Shown: piece by piece, positions 28,192-36,064 of the stretch
How positions within the stretch are numbered: the first letter of the stretch is position 1
Layout: each line of letters opens with the position of its first letter
Assembly: GCF_000315625.1 (NCBI RefSeq)
Contig: NW_005434489.1
Span: 46,602 to 82,665 of the forward strand
Reading direction: 5' to 3'
Source of the DNA: Guillardia theta CCMP2712
Taxonomy: Eukaryota > Cryptophyceae > Pyrenomonadales > Geminigeraceae
DNA length: 36,064 nt
Notes under the pieces: model-generated
Seen by the model: the letters and a program-made list of their open reading frames with translations, nothing else
Databases searched by the model: none
Told to the model about the DNA's origin: nothing
Translations under genes and position numbers: made by a program

Positions 28192-30759
28192 TCATACTCG
28201 AGTAGCTCGCCAGCTAATTTCTTCCCCGGCCATGAAGGGGACGACAGGTGAAGATCCTGCGACCTCCACTGCTGCTGGGATCGTCCATGTGGCCTTCTCG
28301 AGCTTCACCTGTGGAGGGTCAGGAGGTCAGCATGAGATGTGAGGTGATACGGAGGTCGAGTTGCGAGGCAGGCCGTAGAAGTCAGCGCCTGTGACCTGAT
28401 GCGTCAAGAAAGAGGACAAGACAAGAAAAATCACCATGATGGCTCACGAAACCCTCCAGCTGGCGTCAAAAGTTAGTCGAGTGACTTGCTGCTCACACTT
28501 ACATTCTCAAGCTTTCCCTCCGCCTCGAACAGCTGGGCGTAGAGCTCGAGAGCTGCCGGGGCTGTGAAGCAGCCAGCGCAACCGCACGAGCACTGCAGCC
28601 TTGTGACTTGAGACAACAGTCGAGGGAAGCGCCTCACCTCCTTCTTGTCCACCGTGTGGGGGGCTGAGTCAGTCCCCGCAAAGAACTTGCTGGACCCGGA
28701 GGTGGCAGCAGCGACTAGCGCCTGCGGCGAAGGAGAGGGTCATAGATCCAAGAGAAAGTATAGAGGAGAAGGGGAGAGAGATCGGAGCAAAGGAGGAGAG
28801 GATATGGAATCAAACGAGCAGGAAAGAAAGCACAAGGTGAGGAGGATCACGAGGAAGGTGAGGAGGATCACGAGGAAGGGGACGGACATGGAGACCTTGC
28901 GATGTTCTTCTCGCTTTAGGACCGGCAGACAGTAGTGATGTGGCCGCAAGCCTCCAGCTCCTCCATAGCTGATAATCCGTCACGACCGTTTTCAAGGGGT
29001 CCAGCAGTGCTTGACCTAAAGAGAGCATTGCGATTGAGGAGGAGATGCTGCACAGTCAACGTGCCGCAAACTCCTTTGCGGGCATTCTGGACGAACTCGA
29101 CACCTTCTGCTCATTGTGGATAAGCGAAGGAGAGCAGGGGAGGGGAACGAGAAAGGGAGATAGGGGAGGGAGGGAAGGGGAGCGAAGGGAGGAAGGGGAC
29201 AGGCAGGAAAGGGAGGGAAAACAATAAGGAGAAGGGGAGGGAGAAGAACCTTTGGTGGTTATGTGCTCCATGACGATCTTGAGGTTAGGCAACAAGTCCA
29301 CCTGGTAGACAATCAACCCTCCTCCAAGTCATCTTCACTCCAATCTCTCCTGCTCTCTCCTCCTCCTCCTCCTCCTCCTCCTCCTCCTCCTCCTCCTCCT
29401 CCTCGCGCTTACTAATGGTGCCAACACATTGCGAACCCACGTAGCCTCTCGATCGAAGACGTCGACGGTCGGGTCCGTGCTCTCCTGCAGCAAAGCTCCA
29501 TGTCCCTCTTCCCCTACATCTCAAGACTTTCGTACCCCGTGACATAGCAGAGGCATTCCGACTTCCTCCTGTAGTTGCAGTGAATAGAGCAACCCAGGCA
29601 GGAAGGAGGAGGCAGGCCATGACGTGACAAGAACGACACAAGCAGAGGTGGAGAATGTGTGGGAGAGAGCAGGAGGAGGAGGGAGGAGGAGGAGGAGGGA
29701 GGGGGGACGAAGAGACGGAGGAGAGGGGATATTCAGGCTGACCATGGCCTTGAGTGTGGGAAGAACTTTCTCTAGCTCTGTTTCCTTCACTCCTGCCCCC
29801 GAGTTGGTGGTAGCTCCTGCCGGATACCACTTGACCGCCGTGACCGTTCCGTCCGCCGCAGCCTGCACGACATGAGTAGAGGAAGGTAGCAACAGGACGA
29901 GAGGGAGGGAGAGAGAGAGAGAGCAGAAAGGAAGGTCAGAAAATGAGATCAGGCACTGCAAACCAGAGCTAGCCCATGGCAGGTACTCATATGGGTGAAG
30001 ATGTGAAGGGACTAGACAAGGACAAGGACAAGCAGAATGAGGGCTAAGACGGTACGTGACCTGTTTGATATCTTCAGGAGTGGTCTGATGTGTGAGATAC
30101 AAAGTCATCAGAGGGTCAAACTCTGTCCCTTGAGGGATTGCAGCGAGAATCCTCTTCTTGTATTCTTTGGCCATCTGCAAAAACATCAAACAAAAATGAT
30201 AAGACGAGGAGGACGAGGAGGACGAGGAGGATGCAAAAGTACTGTACCTGTAGCGTTGAGACTGGAGGGACAAGATTCGGCATGATGATAGCTCTGCGGA
30301 AGATACGTGCTGTGTGCGGGAGTACTGCCTTGAGCATTTCGCCATCTCTGTTTGCCGGAAAGATTGTGATGAGATGGTCACGCGATCCCTTTATCATTCT
30401 TGAAACCGATTGACTACCAAAACTGAATGCTGATCGTCCAATTTCTTCTATCTCCTCCTCCTCTCATCTTCCTCTCTCTACAGTTTCTCTCCCCCTTCTG
30501 CTCCTCCTGCTCCTCCTGCTCCTCCTGCTCTTCTCATCTTCTCCCCCTACTCTCCCCTAATCCTGCCCCTGCTTCTCTCTCCCCTCCTTTCTTCCTCTTC
30601 TCCTCTTCTCCGCTTCTCCGCTTCTCCTAGACTACTTCTCTCTCCTCTCCTCTCCTCTCTGCTCCTTCTCCTTCTCCTCCTCCTCTCGTACCTCACATGG
30701 AGGTGTAAATCGTCAGGTGAAGCGATCTGCATGTCCGATTGGAGGCCGTGGGCCCTCAT
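28192..30759 (-). CDS. pyrC: Dihydroorotase, PyrC type
   Basis: Fourteen exons run from 30692-30759 through 30248-30347, 30061-30174, 29743-29862, 29536-29568, 29413-29484, 29250-29301, 29016-29109, 28896-28968, 28638-28721, 28503-28592, 28435-28459 and 28351-28388 to 28192-28308, giving 359 aa (E. coli PyrC is 348). The enzyme cyclises N-carbamoyl-L-aspartate to dihydroorotate in pyrimidine synthesis. All metal and catalytic landmarks are present: [10 protein letters not shown] (H19, H21), the carboxylated Lys in [13 protein letters not shown] (K105), LLCHG (H144), EHITTK (H182) and the catalytic Asp in [10 protein letters not shown] (D260). [18 protein letters not shown] and the Cys-rich CSCGCAGCF also match the family. 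Met at 30759 or 30732 could be used. No transit peptide is evident at either, though unseen 5' exons cannot be excluded. Intron 1 is 344 nt and pyrimidine-rich. Confidence 0.96.
29357..29404. repeat. (CTC)n microsatellite inside a dihydroorotase intron
   Basis: About sixteen uninterrupted CTC/TCC triplets lie within the intron 29302-29412. On the coding (minus) strand they form a GAG/GGA purine run. Confidence 0.95.
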
Positions 30760-30867
30760 CCCCTCATTTTCTCAAAGAACCCTGAGGGGGGCTCGGTGTT
30801 TACTGTGACGAGTCCGCCTCATGGATTACCGAAGAGACATGCAGCGGTGAGCAATGATGATGATGAG
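30760..30867. promoter_or_regulatory. Compact divergent promoter region
   Basis: Only 108 bp separate the start codons of dihydroorotase (30759, -) and the membrane protein (30868, +). Both 5' UTRs and promoters must share or overlap this segment. No TATA box is apparent. Confidence 0.5.
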
Positions 30868-32172
30868 ATGATGTCAGACGATCGAGCAGGGGCAGGGGCA
30901 GGGGCAGGGGCAGGGGCAGGGGCAGGGGCAGGCAGGGGCAGGAGCAGGAGCAGGAGCAGGAGCAGGGGCAGGCAGGGGCAGGGGCAGGGGCAGGGGCAGG
31001 GGCAGGGGCAGGGGCAGGGGCAGGGGCAGGGGCAGGGGCAGGCAGGGGCAGGAGCAGGAGCAGGGGATGAGAGCAGAGAAAGAGCAGCAGGAAGAAGATA
31101 TGGAGAAGAGTGAGAGAAGGAGGACGAAAGAGGGTGAGATGGAGTGCTCCTTTGCTTGTTTTTCCCATCATCTGCGCATAAAACCGTACTCGACTGATCA
31201 TTTTCTGTCAGATACACCCTTCTGTCAGGAATTGCGCTACTAGCAGTGTCAGCGCTTGTTGTTGTTATTCATCTCAGCGTATCGTCTACAGGGTCAGTTT
31301 CTGCCACCTTGTCTGAATTCATTCATGAATTTACCTGCAGATCTCAACGCGTGTCTTCTTTGCTCACTCGGCGCGAGTTGAACAAGGTTTGTTCCAAGAC
31401 AAGCTTCCATGGCCTCTGATATGTGCCATGCAGGCAGCTCCCGGCTGCAAGTGGTGGTTCTGTCGGGAGCCTGAGGGCTATGGCTCAGGTGAGAGGAAAG
31501 GAACCTTGTGGCCGCTTGTTGATTGACCGCGGAGCTGCAGCTGCTGCTCTATCTGCAACCTCACACCCGGGCTACACCATCGAAGAGACGGACCATCTTC
31601 CCTCTAGCGAGCAGGTGCAGTACAACCAGCAGCTTTCGCTCGCCCCCTCTGACCGCGAGCTGTAGAGCCTGATCGCGCCCTATGTCACCTCCCTCTGGGG
31701 CCCATACGTGCGTCCCCAGGAGACTCGTCGCCGAGTGAGGGTCCACCAGCAGCAGCGGAGCTCTCCCTCTCATTCCTCCTTGGCTCGCGAATGGCTTCCT
31801 GCTCAAATCGTCTCACAAGCAGCGGCTGAGAACCGAGGGATCAGCGTGATCCCTTCGGGGTACGCGCCTTCGCGGGCTCCGGACTCTGTCTACTACGACG
31901 ACGCCCAACGGGACCTCCACGATATCCCTGCTCGGACCTCGTCTGTTCGCCCAGAGATCACAGGATACCAGATCGTGATCAACGATCCCTTCCGTTCTCA
32001 GCGAGTGAGGAGGGTGAGGGAGGACGAGGCTGCCAACCTGCGACAGAGACAAGAAAAGCTGAAGCGGCTGCAGCGTCTGAAACTGCTGGGAACTCCAGCT
32101 TCAATCACTGCGATCAAGAACGGAGGACAAGAATATGTCGACAAGCTCGAGCGAGACATTCTGAGTCACTGA
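30868..32172 (+). CDS. Single-pass membrane protein with a GGGGCA-encoded low-complexity N-terminus
   Basis: Six exons: 30868-31109, 31212-31292, 31341-31386, 31434-31488, 31541-31614 and 31666-32172, giving 334 aa. The phases match throughout. The in-frame TAG at 31663-31665 is removed as the end of a 51-nt intron. Exon 1 starts MMSDDR, then encodes Gly/Ala, Arg/Ser, Gly/Gln and Ala/Gly stretches from the GGGGCA repeat, then DESRERAAGRRYGE. Exon 2 encodes one strong membrane helix (TLLSGIALLAVSALVVVIHL). Then come GCKWWFCREPEGYG and a long hydrophilic C-terminal domain, including RGISVIPSGYAPSRAPDSVY and a basic helix ENRQ-like segment (LRQRQEKLKRLQRLKLLG). I recognise no family. Topology and organelle are unknown. 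Met at 30868 is the first in frame. Confidence 0.68.
30887..31067 (+). repeat. (GGGGCA)n hexanucleotide repeat
   Basis: About thirty tandem copies of GGGGCA, with a sub-block of GGAGCA and two or three 4-bp-shorter junctions (GGCAGG). The array lies wholly inside the first exon of the membrane-protein model. The shorter junctions shift the reading frame within the array, but no frame contains a stop, so translation stays open. Confidence 0.95.
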
Positions 32173-33159
32173 CCGATCATCGCGAACTTCCATCATGCCT
32201 CTCGCCCACCATGTCAAGTTTTTGCCCTCCAGTTGACAAGCATCGATATTGTTTCTTTCACATTTTCTTGTGACGATAATCGTCACAAGACATGCAGGTT
32301 TGGTGATGTTCTGACATGATTGTCATTATACCGTCGCAATCAGTCATCACAAACAGCTCTCTTCTGCACCCACTCTTTGAATTCCTTGTAAGTTTTAGTT
32401 GACGGTAAATGACTTTTACACTTCTCTCTCCCACTCCTCCCCTCCCCATCCTCACCTATCTTCCTCTCCTATCTTCGTTTTCCTTCCTCCTTACACGCAT
32501 GGCTGTGGATTGTACTGGGGGCGATTCTGCTTGCTACCTTGCTCGAACTCCTTGTCCTGCTCGAAATCTCCGCACTTCAATTTGAAAAAAAACGCCTCCC
32601 CTCCTTCCCAGTTCCCCGAGCCAGAACCCCACCTCCTGCTCTCCGCGCCTCACTCTCTCTGCTTTCCCGCCTTTGCTTGTTCCGATCATCGTCGTCTTCG
32701 TTGACTGTCTTTCCTCGTCTTCCCTCTCATCTTCTTCTCTCCTGCTCATCTTACCTCCCACGTTGATCCTTGCTGCTCTTCGATCCTCCGTAAACCTCGC
32801 GTGCTGTCTTCTGACGTCCTTCCTGCCATCCACTTGCCTCGGCACCTCCTCTTCTCCTGTCGCTTTCCCTAGCCTGACACTGCCATGCCAGATCCTCGCT
32901 GCGTGTAGAGATGCAGGAAGCAGGGGAGAATCAGGAAGCAATGTCCCAAGCGCTCTGAGGGAAGGGAGGAGCTGCCAGTCACTTGCTGGAGCCTTGTGCG
33001 TGCAAGCATAGCACTCCGAACCATCAGGTCGTGACAGCCATGCGATTTGACGCCGAGAGAAGGTTTGTGGCGATCGCAATCATGCTTCATGCGGCGAAGC
33101 TTCATGCGAGATGCGAAGGGAGCGGGAGGAAACAACAAGAGATCTTTGAGTCAAGGAGA
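32173..33159. other. Intergenic region, pyrimidine-rich; no firm gene
   Basis: Between the membrane-protein and CRAL-TRIO genes. C/T-rich tracts occupy 32420-32500 and 32640-32860. Open frames on both strands over 32530-33080 (up to about 180 codons, minus strand) lack a domain and plausible introns and are best explained by composition. The region contains the palindrome annotated separately. Confidence 0.45.
32267..32289. promoter_or_regulatory. Perfect 11-bp inverted repeat, 1-nt spacer
   Basis: CTTGTGACGAT, A, ATCGTCACAAG: a perfect 23-bp palindrome 95 bp after the membrane-protein stop codon. As RNA it could fold, although a 1-nt loop is too tight and the innermost pairs would open. As DNA it resembles a dimeric transcription-factor site with TGACG half-sites. 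Its function is not shown by the sequence. Confidence 0.6.
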
Positions 33160-34300
33160 ATGCAATCTACGATCATGCGACCTGAAGAGCGCAGCTCAAT
33201 GCATAACTGCACCAAAGAAGAAGAATCGATGTTGATCTTCTCCAAGAGATTTCCCGATGCGCATCGAAAGGTGAGGAAATTGCGAGGAAGGAATGAAAGT
33301 TGAATGAGCCCCCAGGAGCTGGAAAGGTTTTTGAAGAAGAGCAGAGGAGACGTAGAGCGAGCGATAGGCAAGTACAGCAGGTGCCGCCGCTTGTCCGCCT
33401 GCTTGTCGCTAAAACATGGCAGGTTTGTCAGTTGGAAGGAAGAGAATGTTGCGTCCATGGCACATCGTGTTGAGAAACTCCCGGAGTTCATTTGGAACTG
33501 CGGGGAAGCAAGGGACGGCTCTGGTTTTATGTTTGTGCAAGGCGCGATGTACGATCCCAGCAGAGGAACTGCACAGGACTACGCGGTCTACACAGTGAAG
33601 GTAGGAGAGTCATGAAGATTGATAATGGATATTACATGTGACGATGATGCGTGCAGCTTGTTGTATTGCCGATATGAATGTGATGGTGTTGTGATTGACT
33701 TTAGATTGATGTCTAGTGATGATGGGCTGGCTTCATGTTTCATGTTGTCCATCTCACCTGCTTGAACCAGAAAATGCTCGAGATCGACGCAAACTCAAGT
33801 CTACGACTCACAGTCCTGATCGACGTGCGGGCGGGACACGGGTAGGAAGAAAACAAACTACCCTCATAGTTCTACTCTCAAAGGTTCTTCTACTCTCACT
33901 CCCTCACTTCCTTTCAGATGGCCGAACCCACCAGCCACTAGCCTGCTGTCGTACCTCAGACAAGTGGCTCCCCTGCTCAACGATTTCTTTCCTGGTGCCC
34001 TGAGACCTTGGCGACTCTCGTCTCATCGCTGCTGGCAGGAAGGCTAGAGCGGATGCTGATCTACCCCGTTCCTCGCACCGCTGCGATCGTGTGGGAAGTC
34101 GTCCGATACTTGTTGGATAGCACGACCGCATCCAAGATTCGCATGATATCAGGACGTGACAGGTGGGGAGACGTGAGGAGAGGCGAGCAGGTTATTTGAG
34201 GCGCAGGGAAGACAGCGTTCCTCCATGTGCTCTCAAAGAGTTCGTGGAGTTTGCCCGACTTCCCTCGATTGCTCAAAGTCGTTATCATACATGCGAGTGA
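33160..34300 (+). CDS. CRAL-TRIO (Sec14-like) lipid-binding protein
   Basis: Seven exons: 33160-33270, 33316-33380, 33423-33600, 33771-33841, 33918-33994, 34039-34162 and 34207-34300 (stop at 34298-34300), giving 239 aa from the first in-frame Met. Starts at 33175 or 33199 are equally possible. The CRAL-TRIO N-terminal helical module reads FSKRFPDAHRK, then ELERFLKKSRGDVERAIGKY. The lipid-binding core follows: EARDGSGFMFVQGAMYDPSR (cf. G-x-D-x-x-G-R-P-V), LTVLIDVRAGHGWPNP, LRQVAPLLNDFFPGRLERML and IYPVPRTAAIVWEVVRYLLD with SKIRMISGRD. Such proteins shuttle or present phosphoinositides, tocopherol or other hydrophobic ligands between membranes. It ends right after the core with no GOLD, PH or membrane segment. 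The terminal exon is short and a further 3' exon is possible. Confidence 0.87.
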
Positions 34301-35146
34301 TGGCGCTGGAGGTGAGTCGAGTTGCACAAATTTACATGACGTGAAGGTGCAGAAAATTGGAGGAAAGAAAGGGGAACCATCACATCTCGTAAAGTTAACT
34401 GACATCCTTGAGTCTTGGTCAACTTCACCCCGAGCTGGCCACACTATCAGGCCCCCAGAGACCAGCATCGAAGGTCGCCTGCATTGAAATCAACAACGAC
34501 AAGCATGGGCATGGGCTCGCTGAGGATACCGGCTCCCAGGAAACGACGTCGTTGCCCGGGAGATGCACTTCAGGATACCTAAAGGCTCAGACGTCAACCA
34601 AGGCGTCAAGGCTGGGGCATAAGGAGCCTCACAAGCGGCAGCCCGGGCTCTGGTCATAGCCTACTGTCTTGTACGTAGGGACGAAACCTGGCTGCGAACA
34701 TCATCAATGACTCATACAGAGCTAATGAGAATGACTAGGACTGAAGTACGATTAAACATGGAAATTGATACTGAAATTCGGAGCAAGACGGGGAAAACAG
34801 GCCACAAGCACAATGGCGGTAATGGTGGGAGGGAGACTGGTGAAAGGAAGCATTGGGCATCGGACGGTTGCAGGAACTGGGCATGGGGTTGGAGGGAAGG
34901 AAGAAGAGGCATACGATGTCCGCTAGGAAAGGTCGAATGGGTGACGGTGAAGTGAGGAGAACACAAAGTGGGATACTTCAAAGAGCAGGAGCAGGACAGC
35001 AGATGCTGAGCATAATTGGCAATTGTGGCAGATAGTGCAGTCAGCAGGACCAATTGGGAGGAGTAGCGAGCAGGAGTTGAAGACGGACAGGAGAGGAGGG
35101 AAAACTAACTTATCGGAAAGACGGGGGAGTAGAATATGGATTGTAC
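34301..35146. other. No supported gene
   Basis: Short open frames on both strands without domains or consistent splice sites. From about 34720 the plus strand becomes purine-rich, leading into the acidic repeat. Confidence 0.4.
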
Positions 35147-35800
35147 ATGAGGCAGCAGGAGATGGGATGGATGGATCTGCAGAAAGGAAGGATGGAGCAC
35201 AAGATCGACCATCAAGATCCAGCAGCAGGAGCAGGACAAGGAACCAGAAATAGAGAGGCGAGATCTGAAGGGGAGATAGATAGAGAGGAGGACGATGAGG
35301 AGGAGGAAGAGGAGGAGTACGACGATGATCAGGAACATGACGATGAGGAAGATGAGGAGGAGGGGAAGTACGACGATGAGGAACATGAGGAGGAGGAGGA
35401 GTACGACGATGAGGAGCATGAGGAGGAGGAGTAGTATGACGATGAGAAACATGAGGAGGAGGAGAAGTATGACGATGAGAAACATGAGGAGGAGGAGTAC
35501 GACGATGAGGAACATGAGGAGGAGGAGGAGTACGACGATGAGGAACATGAGGAGGAGGAGTACGACGATGAGGAAGATGAGGAGGAGGAGTACGACGATG
35601 AGGAAGATGAGGAGGAGGAGTACGACGATGAGGAAGATGAGGAGGAGGAGTACGACGATGAGGAAGATACCAGTGGGTTGCAGGTGTCATCTGTGAGGAA
35701 AACTCGTGGAGCAACAAAAAAGAGCATTGCCGACCCTTGGTATTTATATAAGTGTAATGTAAGAATAAAACTCAAATCAGACATTGTAACTTATTACTAA
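35147..35800 (+). pseudogene. Acidic-repeat open frame interrupted by one in-frame TAG
   Basis: An ATG at 35147 opens a frame (MRQQEMGWMDLQKGRMEHK...) that enters Glu/Asp/Tyr repeats from about 35288 and meets TAG at 35432-35434. In the neighbouring repeat unit the equivalent codon is GAG, so a single G-to-T change would explain it. The same frame continues through the repeat and a non-repetitive tail (SSVRKTRGATKKSIADPWYL) to TAA at 35798-35800. AATAAA-like signals lie near 35763 and 35862. The minus strand over the repeat is also open, so coding status is uncertain; an intron ending at TTGCAG near 35679 is also possible. Confidence 0.4.
35288..35668. repeat. Tandem repeat of about 27-33 bp, GAGGAGTACGACGATGAG type
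   Basis: Around a dozen units of GAGGAGGAGTACGACGATGAGGAACAT and variants (GAAGAT in the 3' units, AAACAT in the middle ones). Unit length changes in multiples of 3, so the frame is kept throughout. The 3' four units are the most uniform, suggesting recent expansion there. Confidence 0.92.
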
Positions 35801-36064
35801 AACTGTTTTAGTTATTTTATAGATTGTTTGTGGTACTATGAACCAAGAATGACTTTCACAAAATAAAAACTTGTGGTACACTTGGATTTTACGTGCCTTT
35901 TTTAAACTTGAGCAGTAGGGCCGATGAGGGGATGTGCGGTACACCGGTGGTTGGCTGAAAACACCGCCTCAAGTAGGGGTGGTTTATGAGTTATTGAGGG
36001 GGTGGGGGTACCACATGAGTACCTGACTCGGAGATCTGAAAGGTCGAATGAAATTCTGCGAAAG
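35801..36064. other. No gene seen; G-rich toward the window end
   Basis: AT-rich to about 35910, then G-rich with GGGGGTGGGGGTACC at about 35997-36012. This part resembles the composition of 24240-24790. The window ends here. Confidence 0.4.

Noticed and set aside
29521-30381. A continuous 286-codon minus-strand frame overlapping the dihydroorotase exons
   Set aside because: It merely reads through several dihydroorotase introns. Splicing at GT-AG borders gives an uninterrupted match to the enzyme family instead.
30800-31217. Minus-strand frames of about 130 codons over the GGGGCA repeat
   Set aside because: Pro/Ala/Cys or Leu/Pro repeats dictated by the repeat. The plus-strand frame connects through a phase-correct intron to a membrane helix, so it is preferred.
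31663-31665. In-frame TAG splitting the membrane-protein frame into two
   Set aside because: A GT-AG intron at 31615-31665, phase 0 on both sides, removes it cleanly.
32534-33079. 181-codon minus-strand frame and a plus-strand frame with a hydrophobic start at 32673
   Set aside because: The two overlap in a composition-biased region, neither has a motif or consistent intron, and the plus-strand leader is followed by Ser/Leu low complexity.
34923-35717. 264-codon minus-strand frame with Pro/His/Arg repeats, and a Ser/Tyr-rich frame in the same place
   Set aside because: Both are antisense readings of the acidic tandem repeat. The downstream unique part has no domain.

Overview
This window looks like nuclear DNA of an intron-rich, compact unicellular eukaryote. 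Genes lie on both strands, most are split by short GT-AG introns (about 40-60 nt, some 100-350 nt), neighbouring stop codons can be only 47-103 bp apart, and two divergent gene pairs share short 5' regions. There are no bacterial-style operons, RNA genes or CRISPR arrays. The style (tiny introns, mixed GC, low-complexity pyrimidine/purine tracts, many TPR and coiled-coil proteins) resembles a cryptophyte alga such as Guillardia theta, but that is inference from gene architecture only. I built gene models by hand, requiring GT-AG borders and phase continuity. Total coding length is a multiple of three in every complete model.

Layout. 47-1147 (-): 3' part of an unrecognised multi-exon gene. 1190-2000: pyrimidine-rich DNA, a 100-N assembly gap and a pentamer satellite. 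2141-3226 (+): small SET-domain protein. 3478-4578 (-): ZRANB2-like protein with two RanBP2 zinc fingers. 4579-5950: gene-poor, with a GC-rich island and a 61-bp tandem repeat. 5953-9209: cluster of a local paralog family of unknown function, consisting of a damaged copy (+), an intact secreted/coiled-coil copy (-) and a 3' fragment (+) created by a 312-bp inverted duplication. 10004-10919 (-): Siw14/OCA-type tyrosine-phosphatase-like protein lacking the catalytic Arg. 11226-13264 (+): coiled-coil protein. 13312-14090 (-): METTL21-like methyltransferase. 14827-15532 (-): unknown helical protein. 16475-17474 (-): membrane-targeted histidine phosphatase. 17686-22039 (+): 18-exon, 1172-aa TPR protein with a signal peptide. 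22139-22462 (-): small leucine-rich-repeat protein. 22818-24008 (-): single-exon coiled-coil protein. 24009-25487: gene-free AT-rich then G-rich DNA. 25488-26152 (+): PIP-box protein. 26500-28088 (+): SANT/Myb protein. 28192-30759 (-): 14-exon PyrC-type dihydroorotase. 30868-32172 (+): single-pass membrane protein whose first exon contains a GGGGCA hexanucleotide repeat. 33160-34300 (+): CRAL-TRIO (Sec14-like) protein. 35147-35800: acidic tandem repeats with an in-frame stop.

The genes do not form one pathway. They are a mix of housekeeping functions (pyrimidine synthesis, RNA binding, protein methylation, lipid transfer) and lineage-specific proteins. The least-described material is the paralog cluster at 5953-9209 and the GGGGCA-repeat membrane protein.
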